64,000 bases of DNA, from NCBI RefSeq assembly GCF_963677065.1, contig NZ_OY781872.1, positions 2,723,419 to 2,787,418 on the forward strand, in the 5' to 3' direction. The DNA comes from an uncultured Methanoregula sp. (GTDB taxonomy: Archaea > Halobacteriota > Methanomicrobia > Methanomicrobiales > Methanospirillaceae). The notes below the pieces were generated by a model. The model worked only from the letters and a program-made list of their open reading frames with translations. It made no database searches and had not been told where the DNA came from. A program made the position numbers and the translations under genes. Shown one piece after another: positions 8,565 through 16,774 of the stretch; the first letter of the stretch is position 1, and every line of letters starts with the position of its first letter.

Positions 8565-8840
8565 TGATCCACCATTCGTTTCCGAGAATTTAATCGTAAG
8601 TATTGATCCGGGTATGGACCGAATTCCTCAAACCCGTTTTTGAACCGGCAGATCCTCACCCGTTTTCGTTTGAGCGGGAGCGGGACGATTCAGCCAAAGC
8701 AGACGGGGTCCTGAATAATCCCGTGCAACCCGAAAGGCAGGGTCCTGCACCAGCTACCCGGAACGAAAGGGATCCGCCTGACAACCCGGAACATCATAAC
8801 ATAAATATGATAAAACAAGACGAATCCGGGGAGCGCAAAC

Positions 8841-9074
8841 ATGAAAAAGGACAATAAAATCACGTTATCCAAAGAAACAAAAGACGCGATGATTGCTGAA
8901 ATAAAGAAATATTTCCAAAAAGAGCGGGGGGAGGAGTTGGGAGACCTGGCAGCGGCTCTGATCCTGGATTTTATTGTGGAAAAACTGGCACCGGACTTTT
9001 ACAACCAGGGCGTGTCTGATTCCTATACGTATACAAAAGAGATGATTGAAGACTTATTGGCAATCCAGAAGTAG
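8841..9074 (+). CDS. DUF2164 family protein
   Basis: A 77-residue protein matching the DUF2164 pattern along its whole length: ITLSKETKDAMIAEIKKYF, then ERGEELGDLAAALILDFI, EKLAPDFYNQGVSDSY and a final EMIEDLLAI helix. Function of the family is unknown; it is small, acidic and probably cytoplasmic. GGGGAG precedes the ATG at 7-8 nt, and an AT-rich ACATAAATATG lies about 40 nt upstream as likely promoter. Downstream is a structured non-coding region. Confidence 0.85.
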   Translation: MKKDNKITLSKETKDAMIAEIKKYFQKERGEELGDLAAALILDFIVEKLAPDFYNQGVSDSYTYTKEMIEDLLAIQK

Positions 9075-9149
9075 TGATCTTCCCCCCAGAACCGGATGGC
9101 AAATCATATGGTACCCATCCCTGCGTGAGAGAAATCATTCGGCGTACTC

Positions 9150-9329
9150 GGGGGGCGTTTGTGAGCATGACCCACGCACTCCCCCAAAGGCGAGGCAGCC
9201 TGATGTGACAAGCCCCTCGACCCTCATAAAAAAAATGGATTTTCGTAAGCTCGTGCTCCACGGGGCGAGCCCCGATGAGGCGGTGAGCGCCCGTGGCCTT
9301 ATCCCAATCCAGTTCCTGCTTTTTGCAGG
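9150..9329 (+). ncRNA. Candidate structured RNA (three nested or adjacent hairpins)
   Basis: The 337-bp gap between the DUF2164 gene and the convergent beta-lactamase-fold gene contains clustered complementary segments. One hairpin has GGGGG/CCCCC plus GCGT/ACGC between 9150 and 9185. A long element has outer arms TGGATT (9236-9241) and AATCCA (9306-9311) and inner arms CCACGGG (9258-9264) and CCCGTGG (9290-9296). A perfect CCTGC-TTTTT-GCAGG hairpin lies at 9315-9329. No coding frame looks protein-like. I do not recognise a known RNA family, and strand is assumed. Confidence 0.4.
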
Positions 9330-9411
9330 TTTTCAACAAAGCGCATATCCCGACTATTTTTCGAAGGTTCCGAAGGATATTCCTCAAAAGATAAAAAGGA
9401 GTCCCGGGGTC

Positions 9412-10344
9412 TCAAAACACGTACGTTGTCCCGACCGTGTTCAGCATGAATTTTCCGCTCATGGCCTGGGAGAACTGGTTGATCGCATCCCAGCCCGTGC
9501 AGTGCATCGGGACAATGTAATCGGGATCGATCTTCTGCATCGCATCGATGGTCGGTCTGATGCGGGACGCAAAGGCCGGGCCGGTGAGATGGAATCCGCC
9601 GAGCACCGCATGGACCCGGTCGGTGCCGGTGAGATTTCGTGCAGATTCAACAGTGTTGACGATCCCGGCATGGGCGCAGCCGCTCAAAACCACGAGACCT
9701 TTATCCTTCACATTGACCACGATCGCCTGGTCGTCCCGGATCGGGTCGGGTACCCATGCACCATCCTCGTACTTTTCCATGCCCGGCATCCCGGTCTCAA
9801 ACGGGGTCGTCCTCTCTACCTCGCCCGTGACGAGCAGGTGACCGGCTGCCAGGGTCGAGGGCCCTTCGCGCCGGAGAATATCGGATCCGGCTTTTTTGAG
9901 CCGGACTGCGTCCAGCTGCGGAAGCTCGACGGGTTCCCGGCCCGGGGGATTGAAGCGGCGACGGAGAAGAGCATCCGGGTGAAGGACGAGCGGGACCTGC
10001 CGCCCGGACCCGCAGAAAGCGGTCTCCAGGCCCCCGATGTGATCGAAGTGGCCGTGGCTTAAGACCGCTGCCTCGATATCATGCAGGGAGAGGCCAAGCT
10101 GCCGGGCATTCCAGGCCATGCACTCCCGCGAGAGGCCGAAGTCGAGCAGGATCGCGTGCTCGTGCTTTCCGGCAAAGACCCGGACCATGCACGAGAACCC
10201 GTGCTCGGAGAGGAGATGCCGGCAGGGATCGAACGGGAGCCGGCGGTCCGCCGTGGTCGACTGCGGTACAAATATATCGATATAGTTGTCGACCAGGACG
10301 GTAACTTCCACCCGATCGGCCGGTCTTAATGCAATCCGGGACAT
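9412..10344 (-). CDS. Metallo-beta-lactamase fold hydrolase (COG1237, RFA-P synthase-like)
   Basis: A 310-residue metal-dependent hydrolase. The zinc motif AAVLSHGHFDHIGGLE (~93-108) supplies HxHxDH; VVLSGCAHAGIVNTVE (~217-232) gives a second His; GGFHLTGP (~248) and PMHCTGWDA (~278) give the rest. The arrangement fits COG1237, whose members are annotated as 7,8-dihydropterin-6-methyl-4-(beta-D-ribofuranosyl)aminobenzene-5'-phosphate synthase, a step linked to methanopterin synthesis. That function is not certain for every member. GAGG lies 8 nt before the ATG. It is followed upstream on the same strand by a DUF2284 gene. Confidence 0.82.
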   Translation of the reverse strand: MSRIALRPADRVEVTVLVDNYIDIFVPQSTTADRRLPFDPCRHLLSEHGFSCMVRVFAGKHEHAILLDFGLSRECMAWNARQLGLSLHDIEAAVLSHGHFDHIGGLETAFCGSGRQVPLVLHPDALLRRRFNPPGREPVELPQLDAVRLKKAGSDILRREGPSTLAAGHLLVTGEVERTTPFETGMPGMEKYEDGAWVPDPIRDDQAIVVNVKDKGLVVLSGCAHAGIVNTVESARNLTGTDRVHAVLGGFHLTGPAFASRIRPTIDAMQKIDPDYIVPMHCTGWDAINQFSQAMSGKFMLNTVGTTYVF

Positions 10345-10370
10345 CTTCCAATCCTCATATGATGATTGAT

Positions 10371-11009
10371 TCAGTCTATAAGAAGCAGCGCCATCAGTTC
10401 CGGGTGCCCCTGCACCGGGAACCGGATCGGCATCCCTGCTTTTTCTGCGGTCTTTACCATGTTGACGCCCACTGCATGTTCGGGAATCCGGGCCTGCGTG
10501 GGGTGGACGCAGATCCCGGCTTTCACGTTACAGGTCTCGCAGAGCCGGCAGGAACCGTTGATGAACGCAAGGGCAAAGGGATTGCCGGCATTGAACGCTA
10601 TCCGTTCGAGTTCCAGCATCATGGGAGCGAACGCGCCGGTGCCGTTGAAATGGTCCTTCCAGAACTGCGTTGCCTGCTCCTTTTTATCAGCAGGAGCTGC
10701 AGGGTCGAGCCAGTACTTGTAGATCGAACAGATAACGTCAGGGTCGGCGCTCGCAGGCGAGATGAACTTCACGATCAGGGCATACTGGTACTCGGAGAGG
10801 ATCTTCCGGAACTCGTCCGGTGTCGGGACATGGGGAGGGCAGGTCAGTTTCTTCCCGTATCCTATGCAGCCGGCCCGGCACTTCAAGGGGACACGGTTCT
10901 CGACAATCACATCCGAGGCCAAAATCACCTTTGCATCGGCAGCGCCAAGCGAGCGGGCAGCATCTGTGAGGAACGTAAATTTTTTTGAATCAGTTCTATC
11001 GGAACTCAT
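10371..11009 (-). CDS. DUF2284 predicted metal-binding protein
   Basis: A 212-residue protein with clustered cysteines: CRAGCIGYGKKLTCPPHVP (~44-62) and CRLCETCNVKAGICVHPTQARP-like segment (~151-171), the pattern of the DUF2284 family, thought to bind metal or an iron-sulfur cluster. The biochemical role is unknown. Start at ATG 11009 was chosen because GGTGAG sits 5 nt upstream; an in-frame ATG four codons earlier lacks such a site. It precedes the beta-lactamase-fold gene by 26 bases on the same strand and may be co-transcribed. Confidence 0.82.
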   Translation of the reverse strand: MSSDRTDSKKFTFLTDAARSLGAADAKVILASDVIVENRVPLKCRAGCIGYGKKLTCPPHVPTPDEFRKILSEYQYALIVKFISPASADPDVICSIYKYWLDPAAPADKKEQATQFWKDHFNGTGAFAPMMLELERIAFNAGNPFALAFINGSCRLCETCNVKAGICVHPTQARIPEHAVGVNMVKTAEKAGMPIRFPVQGHPELMALLLID

Positions 11010-11069
11010 GCTTCTCACCATTTGTTAGTAACGGTAATACGGCATCTGCGAAAAACCCGGCCATGCCGG

Positions 11070-11510
11070 TCATGATGGCGCGGATCCGTTTTCAATCCGG
11101 AAATCCCAGGTCAGTTCGGTTGCCCGTCCCACCATGACGGCAACCGGGCAGTTCAGGGTCATCGTTTCGTAAATAGCATCTTTGACCATTTTTTTATCAG
11201 GCCTGCCGGTTAAAAAGAATCTGACATGCAGGTTCTCAAATGTGGTGGGGGGTAATTCACGGCGTTTCCCTTCAATGGTAATTCTCATCGAATCCGGCCG
11301 GGCATTGCGTGCGGAGAGGTCCATGAGGACCTTGATGCCGGTGCAGCTGCCAAGAGCGGCCAGCAGGTAATCGATGGGGTTGGGATTCTCCCCGCTCCCG
11401 CCCAGACGGGGACCGGGCTCAACCGGGATCACCTGGTTATCACAGTTCACAGCATTGAATTTCATGCCGCATTCATACGAGACGTTCATCAGTACGGGAT
11501 ATTGAGTCAT
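11070..11510 (-). CDS. OsmC family peroxiredoxin-like protein
   Basis: A 146-residue OsmC-fold protein. GGSGENPNPIDYLLAALGSC is the family signature leading to the first reactive Cys (~56), and MTLNCPVAVMV (~118-128) carries the second Cys. Such proteins reduce organic hydroperoxides or have related thiol chemistry. It is the last gene of a four-gene operon, starting two bases after the alpha/beta hydrolase stop, so translation is likely coupled. The neighbouring divergent TetR gene probably controls the operon. Confidence 0.88.
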   Translation of the reverse strand: MTQYPVLMNVSYECGMKFNAVNCDNQVIPVEPGPRLGGSGENPNPIDYLLAALGSCTGIKVLMDLSARNARPDSMRITIEGKRRELPPTTFENLHVRFFLTGRPDKKMVKDAIYETMTLNCPVAVMVGRATELTWDFRIENGSAPS

Positions 11511-11512
11511 AG

Positions 11513-12265
11513 TCAGTTCACTTCATATTTTTTGTTCTCATCCACTTCAGCAAGGAACGTGCGGGCCGGTATAACCAGGAGGTCGGGATCCTTTGCTGCA
11601 AATAAGTGATCTCCCTCTGCAAGGATCAGTTTTGTACCAGGGATTCCCCGGGCAAGCTCGCGGGTGATTTTCATCGGAACTGCCTGATCTTTCGTGCCGT
11701 TGATGATGAGCGTTGGAGCCCTGATCCGTTGCAGCAGATTCCGGCCGTCAAACGCAAGAGGGGCAAGACCCTGCCGCAGGAAGGATTCCGGGGTCGGGGG
11801 ATTCTGCTGCCGAAAGATAAAATCAGACATTGCGATCATCTTCTTCCGGCCGGTGCCCGTGCTCCACATAAGGGTCCAGATGGCCTTCTGCAGGAATGCA
11901 ACGCGATGGAAAGCAACGTGCAGTACGAGCCCCTTCACGCGTTCAGGGTGATCTGCGGCAAGTGCAATGGCTATCATTGATCCCATTGAGATCCCGAGCA
12001 CGTGAGCCTGCTTTATCCCGAGAGCATCCAAAAACCCGATCGTATCGTTAACCATCATCTCGATAGAGTACCGGATGTCGGGCTTGCTTGTCCTGCCGGC
12101 ACCGCGGCTGTCGAATGCGATGACCCGGTATCTTTCTCCCAGTCGTTCGTTCATGGTACGGACCGATGCAATATCCACGCCCATACCCTGGATGACGAGA
12201 AGCGGCTCACCTTCTCCGAAAATTTCGTAATTTATTGTTATGTCATTAACGTTTACTGTCGGCAT
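11513..12265 (-). CDS. Alpha/beta hydrolase
   Basis: A 250-residue serine hydrolase. GISMGS (~94-99) is the nucleophile elbow with Ser96, NGTKDQAVP (~190) supplies the acid Asp, and AEGDHLFAAKDP (~216) the catalytic His. DSRGAGRTSKPD is the usual oxyanion/loop region after strand 4. It resembles 3-oxoadipate enol-lactonase/esterase-like enzymes; the substrate is unknown. GATGTGAGGT just before the ATG gives a good ribosome site inside the end of the upstream Cys-rich gene region. Third gene of the methyltransferase operon. Confidence 0.88.
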   Translation of the reverse strand: MPTVNVNDITINYEIFGEGEPLLVIQGMGVDIASVRTMNERLGERYRVIAFDSRGAGRTSKPDIRYSIEMMVNDTIGFLDALGIKQAHVLGISMGSMIAIALAADHPERVKGLVLHVAFHRVAFLQKAIWTLMWSTGTGRKKMIAMSDFIFRQQNPPTPESFLRQGLAPLAFDGRNLLQRIRAPTLIINGTKDQAVPMKITRELARGIPGTKLILAEGDHLFAAKDPDLLVIPARTFLAEVDENKKYEVN

Positions 12266-12272
12266 TTTTACC

Positions 12273-12503
12273 TCACATCCTCAGCAGGTTTTTGTCAATA
12301 GCAAAGCAGTAGCAGCCACGCTCTCCCCACCACGTACACTCCGGGCAGGTAGTGTGGTCCCGTGTGCACCGCCGGCCGACCGCTTCCATCGGGCAGTCGT
12401 CCCGCTTGGCACAGCCCCAGCAGCAGGTGCCGCCGGCCCTGCCGTAAATTACATCCAGGTTGATAACCGGTACCGGGCCGGGCTGCTTCATCCCGCTCAT
12501 ATC
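12273..12503 (-). CDS. Small cysteine-rich protein in methyltransferase operon
   Basis: A 76-residue protein with nine cysteines in its C-terminal half: CCWGC, DDC, RRC, CPEC and GCYC between ~residues 31 and 66, plus many Trp and Arg. This suggests a metal- or Fe-S-binding site; I do not recognise the family. Its ATG overlaps the stop of the upstream methyltransferase (ATGA-type overlap), and a strong GGAGGGGG lies 6-7 nt upstream, so the start is well supported. It ends 7 bases before the hydrolase gene. Its place between a methyltransferase and a hydrolase suggests a partner or regulatory metal-binding role (inference). Confidence 0.75.
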   Translation of the reverse strand, partial: DMSGMKQPGPVPVINLDVIYGRAGGTCCWGCAKRDDCPMEAVGRRCTRDHTTCPECTWWGERGCYCFAIDKNLLRM

Positions 12504-13420
12504 CGGCCCCCTCCCGCCACGATTGCATACGCAAACGAGAGCAGCCCCGAGACCTTCCGCCCGGCATTTTTCCCGGTATAATACATCGCTGCGTATGCGG
12601 AGGGCAGGACAACCTGCACGCCAGAGTAACCGCAATCCATCAGAAACGGCACGACTTCGCCTTCGGTAAATCCCGACCGGATCGGTTCACCGATCGAGAT
12701 CGTAAAGTCCCGGATCATACGGCCGCCTTCCGCATCTGAGGACCCGTCGGCTATCGACTGCGGGAGGAAATCAAAGAGCACCGCGCTTCCGGCGCCGGCA
12801 TGCCGGGCGATATCAAGGAACAGGCCCTCAACTGCCGGCCGGGACAGGTACATCACGAGCCCTTCGAGCATGAAGAGCGTCTTTTTTTCCGGGGAAAATC
12901 CTGCGGACTGGAGATCGGCCCAGGTATTTCCCTCATCGATCACATACGGTATGAACGAGACATGGCCCGGCAGCTGCCCGAAGATCTCCTCAACGATTGC
13001 GATCTTTTTCACCTGTGTCTCCGGCCGGTCAACCTCAAAGACCCGCATATGCTCCCTGAGCGTGCTGATGCGGTACGCCCGGGTATCGTAGCCGGCCCCG
13101 AAGATCACTAGCTGGGTGAATCCTTCGCCGGGAGCATTTCCCGCCACATCATCGAAGTACCGCACCCGGGCACGGATGGAATTGTTCCACCCGGGTGTCT
13201 GCTGATCAAGTGCCTCAACCATCGCCTGCACTTCGGCAGGGTGTTTTTTTGCCCATACGAGTTTTGCCGGATTTATGAACCGGACTGCATACGGATCAAA
13301 AAAAATCCGGATATCTTCCGGAAGCCGTGATTCCGCCATCCGCTGGAGAGCAATTCCCTCGGCCATGACACTCGGGTCGCCGGGTGCGATTTTTTTGAAG
13401 ATTCCATAATCAGTTGTCAT
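12497..13420 (-). CDS. Class I SAM-dependent methyltransferase, leucine carboxyl methyltransferase (LCMT/TIGR00027) type
   Basis: A 307-residue enzyme. LVIFGAGYDTRAYRI (~104-118) is the SAM-binding motif I of the LCMT/PPM1-like group, FEVDRPETQ (~128-136) holds the acidic ribose-binding residue, and LEGLVMYLSRPAV (~183-195) is the characteristic post-motif segment. N-terminal GIALQRMAESRLPED and FDPYAVRFI also fit. These enzymes methylate carboxyl or hydroxyl groups of unknown small molecules in microbes. First gene of the operon with the Cys-rich protein, hydrolase and OsmC; it is divergent from the TetR gene, with the operator candidate in between. Confidence 0.85.
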   Translation of the reverse strand: MTTDYGIFKKIAPGDPSVMAEGIALQRMAESRLPEDIRIFFDPYAVRFINPAKLVWAKKHPAEVQAMVEALDQQTPGWNNSIRARVRYFDDVAGNAPGEGFTQLVIFGAGYDTRAYRISTLREHMRVFEVDRPETQVKKIAIVEEIFGQLPGHVSFIPYVIDEGNTWADLQSAGFSPEKKTLFMLEGLVMYLSRPAVEGLFLDIARHAGAGSAVLFDFLPQSIADGSSDAEGGRMIRDFTISIGEPIRSGFTEGEVVPFLMDCGYSGVQVVLPSAYAAMYYTGKNAGRKVSGLLSFAYAIVAGGGRI

Positions 13421-13468
13421 AGTAAATCACATACTTTTTCGTAAATTAACATACTTGTTAGAATGTAT

Positions 13469-13490
13469 AAATACCAAACGGTTTGTATTT
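13469..13490. promoter_or_regulatory. Putative TetR operator in divergent promoter
   Basis: Palindrome CAAAC-G-GTTTG flanked by AAATAC and TATTT, lying between the divergent methyltransferase operon and the TetR gene. A second looser ATAC-N10-GTAT repeat lies just before it (13451-13468). Position and symmetry fit a TetR operator controlling both directions. Confidence 0.5.
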
Positions 13491-13543
13491 CATCTCCATG
13501 CAATGTTTTTTACCCGCGACCGGAGAAGTGAATATGAGGAAAT

Positions 13544-14158
13544 ATGCCCAGGGTCGTCCCGGAATACAAGGAGGATGCGAAACGCCGGATCATCGAAGCG
13601 GCCATGGACGTGATCGCGGAACGCGGCTGCGACCAGATGACCATTGACGATGTGGCAAAAAAACTGGGTGTAACGAAAGGCGCAGTCTACTGGTACTTCA
13701 AGAGCAAGGAGGAACTGGTTGCAGCGGTCTTAAAAAAATTCCAGACCGATATCGAGAAAACAACGTTTGAATCGTTTTACAACCGCCCCATCGAGGAAGT
13801 CTTCTCCCAGATCTTCGAGCGGTTCTCACTCACTGACGACCGGCAGCGGGCAATCTTTTTTGAGATGTTCGCACTTGCCGCCCGGAATTCCAATGTCCGG
13901 CATGCAACCCGGGAATACTATACAGGACTTGTCTCCACGTTTGAAGAAGCGATCAAGAGGGAGAAGAAGAAGAATTTTATCCAGACGCAGGCCGATCCCC
14001 ATACGCTCGCCCTCCTGATGGTTGCGCTCTATTCCGGGCTCCAGAACTACGAGATGGTCTGGATGTACCAGAATGAGATCCGGGATCTCTGGCTCGAAGG
14101 CATCAAGATCCTGCTCAAACCCACTTACACGGGAACCTATGGCGAAGAGAAGAAATAA
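13544..14158 (+). CDS. TetR/AcrR family transcriptional regulator
   Basis: A 204-residue regulator. Residues ~8-54 form the TetR DNA-binding domain: RRIIEAAMDVIAERGCDQM, then TIDDVAKKLGVTKGAVYWYF and KSKEELVAAVL. The remaining helices form the ligand-binding and dimer domain. It is divergent from the methyltransferase/Cys-rich/hydrolase/OsmC operon and probably represses it; a palindrome lies between. GAGGAAAT precedes the ATG. The inducing ligand is unknown; hydrophobic toxic compounds or peroxides are possibilities given the operon content. Confidence 0.92.
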   Translation: MPRVVPEYKEDAKRRIIEAAMDVIAERGCDQMTIDDVAKKLGVTKGAVYWYFKSKEELVAAVLKKFQTDIEKTTFESFYNRPIEEVFSQIFERFSLTDDRQRAIFFEMFALAARNSNVRHATREYYTGLVSTFEEAIKREKKKNFIQTQADPHTLALLMVALYSGLQNYEMVWMYQNEIRDLWLEGIKILLKPTYTGTYGEEKK

Positions 14159-14265
14159 GAGTCAGTGTTTGTGACTCCGTTTATACCGGAAGACCCGGCA
14201 TCCGGCCGGGCAATCTCCTTTGACATTCGGATCTGGTTCATCCATACAGGCAGGTTACGCAGGGA

Positions 14266-15936
14266 TCACCGCCGGTCCGCGTAGATACCGGAACCAACGA
14301 ACCAGGTATCATCCACAGGAGCAACGTAACAGAGTTTCAGCCCGTTCTTCCCGGTATCCGGGTTGAAATATTCCACGTACACAAACCCGCCCCCGGACTT
14401 TGCCACCGAGCACTCCCAGCCGGTGATTTTTATCCCGTTGCTGTCGGTAAGGTTCTGCCGGTTTGTCCCTATTGCCTCCGGCTGGAACGGGAGGGCAAGC
14501 GTTGTCGCGTTATAGTCATAGGCAAAAATATACCGGCTCCCGTCAGCAAAGGTCCCGTTGCGGTCATTGAAATCGGCGATCGCTTTTGCGGCACCATGCA
14601 CCTTTGCATAGTCCCGGGCCATTTTTACCCTCCCGACAAGCTCATCCCTCTCCGTTACATTGAACTTTGCGGGAATTTCCGGCAGGTAGATCCCTGACCC
14701 GACGAACCACCCGCCATCGACGGGAACGGCATAGGATAACTTGAACTCCTCCCGGAGATCATCATCAGGATTCGGGTAGATGTAGTAGACCGAACCCCCT
14801 CCTTCCCGGGCAACCTCCGAGAGCCGGTCAACATATTTCACCCCATTGGAATCCATGATCCCGCCACGGTTTGTGCCAAGCAGGCCCTGCTGGTAGGGAA
14901 GGGCAAGTACCGTCCCGTTCAGGTCGTACGCGAATACGTACAGGTTCCCGTTGGTGAACGAGCCGTTCAGGTTATTGAATTCCCTGAGGGCCGGCTCCTT
15001 CCCGTTCTCCTTTGCATACCGGGCAGCCGTTTCAACGAACCGGGTAAGGTTTGTTTGCTGCGCATCAGCGGTCTTCGGGGATGAGATTGTTACGACGGCT
15101 GGATTCACGCTGCTTGTGCTTTCTGCCCGGGTTACCACCACACGCCAGGCAGTCCCGTCAATTCCCGCAGTCTCCCAGACCGCGATCTTTGTCACGTTCC
15201 GGTTCCACTCGCGATCCCAGAACGTATAGTTCCCTGTACCGGACGGCTCTTTCACGATGCGGGCTGCAATCGCCCTGACCGATGGATCAGCATAGATGGG
15301 ATCGGTCAGGATGTTTTTCCCGATCTCCTCCCTTGTGGTATCGTAGATCTCGGTCCCGTCATCCTGCACAACCCAGACATCATATCCGGTCCGGTTCATC
15401 ACCGGTTCGATATTCCGGCCAAGGAAAATTTCCGGTGCATACGTGATGTCAGTATAGCCGAGATATTCACCGGATGGCGACATAATCGGGTAACTCTGCG
15501 AGATTGCGGGATAGCCCTCCTGCATCCGGAAGAGCCGGCTGATCTGCGGTACTTTTGCCGCGTTTGCCCCGTCAACCTGTGCCCGGCCGCTCAGGTTCAG
15601 CCCGACAAGAACTACCGGGGTATTGGGAACCGCGGTCCTGACAATTCCATCCCGCGAGATGACGACCGACGAGAATGCCCAGGGATAGTGCCGGAGGTTC
15701 CGGGTCAGTACAGCCTCAGCCCGTTCTCCGGAGAGGCCGGATGCAGAAAGGACTGCCGAGTTATCCTTAAGCCCGTTTCTGAGTTCGCCAAGGCTGTTGT
15801 TGATGGACGTGGAGAGCTCGCCGGCAACCGCTATCATGTCAGCAGTTTTGGGGTCGGTCGCAGGAGAGGTGCATCCTGCAAGCGCCAGTGCCGCTGCAAG
15901 GATCAGGAGAATCATCGCACAGGGAAAGCCCTTCAT
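14266..15936 (-). CDS. Lipoprotein with one double Cache and two single Cache domains
   Basis: A 556-residue exported protein with lipobox LALAGC (Cys22). Residues ~30-275 form a dCache-like domain (AFSSVVISRDGIVRTAVPNTP, then YPIMSPSGEYLGYTDITY and GYDVWVVQDDGTEIYDT). Two single Cache repeats follow at ~300-425 and ~435-556, each with FNDRNGTF-like, YIFAYDYNATTLALPFQPE-like and DDTWFVGSGIY-like segments. These repeats match the protein at 3054-3626. No cytoplasmic output domain follows, so it is likely a surface ligand-binding protein that signals through a partner or captures solutes. Monocistronic. Confidence 0.82.
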   Translation of the reverse strand: MKGFPCAMILLILAAALALAGCTSPATDPKTADMIAVAGELSTSINNSLGELRNGLKDNSAVLSASGLSGERAEAVLTRNLRHYPWAFSSVVISRDGIVRTAVPNTPVVLVGLNLSGRAQVDGANAAKVPQISRLFRMQEGYPAISQSYPIMSPSGEYLGYTDITYAPEIFLGRNIEPVMNRTGYDVWVVQDDGTEIYDTTREEIGKNILTDPIYADPSVRAIAARIVKEPSGTGNYTFWDREWNRNVTKIAVWETAGIDGTAWRVVVTRAESTSSVNPAVVTISSPKTADAQQTNLTRFVETAARYAKENGKEPALREFNNLNGSFTNGNLYVFAYDLNGTVLALPYQQGLLGTNRGGIMDSNGVKYVDRLSEVAREGGGSVYYIYPNPDDDLREEFKLSYAVPVDGGWFVGSGIYLPEIPAKFNVTERDELVGRVKMARDYAKVHGAAKAIADFNDRNGTFADGSRYIFAYDYNATTLALPFQPEAIGTNRQNLTDSNGIKITGWECSVAKSGGGFVYVEYFNPDTGKNGLKLCYVAPVDDTWFVGSGIYADRR

Positions 15937-16192
15937 AATGAGTATGTTACCGGTAAATCGCTATGAACATTGTCAAAAACAACAGACCGCCCGGAATATT
16001 CCCGGCATATCCGGATCAGGATCGAGAGAGAACTGCCATCCAGGATCCGGGGTGTGCAAAGAGATGCAGGGCCGCAGACAGCCGGTGATCGGATGAGAAA
16101 CAAAATCTGCACTGCTCACCGTAGTTGGGCACCTGGCACTTTCACACCCCGGTCTCCGGATTATAAGTACGACAGGGAAGGATTTTTGTATC

Positions 16193-16387
16193 ATGGAATG
16201 CCTGCACAGGCCCGGATATGCCGGGATGACGGGCCCCCGGGGCCCGGATTATGATCGTGAGAAGCTGACAAAGATCCGGAAAAAAATTGTGGACGTCTTT
16301 GGCAGGGCAAGTACCTGGGACGATGCAACCATCTCGGAGAGATATAATATCACGCCGGATGGCGACCTGATCATGATCATAAAATGA
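16193..16387 (+). CDS. Small hypothetical protein
   Basis: A 64-residue reading frame. The part from ~residue 18 on (DYDREKLTKIRKKIVDVFGRA then ISERYNITPDGDLIMIIK) is hydrophilic and protein-like, with a charged helix and a short strand pair. GGAAGG lies ~11 nt before the ATG; an inner ATG at residue 12 is an alternative start. No family recognised. It could be non-coding, since it lies alone between convergent genes. Confidence 0.45.
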   Translation: MECLHRPGYAGMTGPRGPDYDREKLTKIRKKIVDVFGRASTWDDATISERYNITPDGDLIMIIK

Positions 16388-16507
16388 TACAAGTCCGGTC
16401 TTACGTCCCGGGGGGTGTTGAACCGGAACCTGTCCGGTGCCTGGTAAATTTATCCATGAAGTCTTTTTATGGCCGGTTAACAATAATGAGATTTCTTCGA
16501 ATCCGCA

Positions 16508-16741
16508 TCAGGGTTTCCGGTTCTTCTTGCGCACCTGTTCCAGATCCTCGTCCGATATCATCTGGAGCCGGGTGCCGCACGTAGGGCAGAGCCCGGTCTG
16601 GTTCCAGGTCAGCTGTTTGTATTCCCGCTTGCAGACAGGACAGTAGTTCATGAACATCTCCGGGTCCGGGTGCCTGGTATCGAAGACAGCTGCGGTTCCT
16701 TTACGCACCCGCATTCGTTTATGTACCGGGCTTCGGGGCAT
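16508..16741 (-). CDS. Small zinc-ribbon protein
   Basis: A 77-residue protein. The C-terminal half is a zinc ribbon with two CPxC knuckles: NYCPVCKREYKQL and GLCPTCGTRLQMI, separated by about 13 residues, followed by a basic tail ending KKNRKP. Such small ribbons bind nucleic acid or assist protein complexes; the specific role is unknown. The start ATG 16741 is supported by a TATA element about 26 nt upstream, implying a leaderless mRNA. A longer in-frame upstream stretch to 16867 exists but crosses this promoter. Confidence 0.65.
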   Translation of the reverse strand: MPRSPVHKRMRVRKGTAAVFDTRHPDPEMFMNYCPVCKREYKQLTWNQTGLCPTCGTRLQMISDEDLEQVRKKNRKP

Positions 16742-16764
16742 AGTTAAGAGGGGACGTCCGGATG

Positions 16765-16774
16765 ATAAAATTAT
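16765..16774 (-). promoter_or_regulatory. TATA box for zinc-ribbon gene
   Basis: On the minus strand ATAATTTTAT lies ~24-33 nt before the ATG at 16741, the spacing expected for a leaderless archaeal transcript. Confidence 0.5.

Noticed and set aside
9046..10062. Long plus-strand reading frame of 338 codons
   Set aside because: It lies opposite the metallo-beta-lactamase-fold gene, whose motifs are clear; the composition is that of an antisense shadow.
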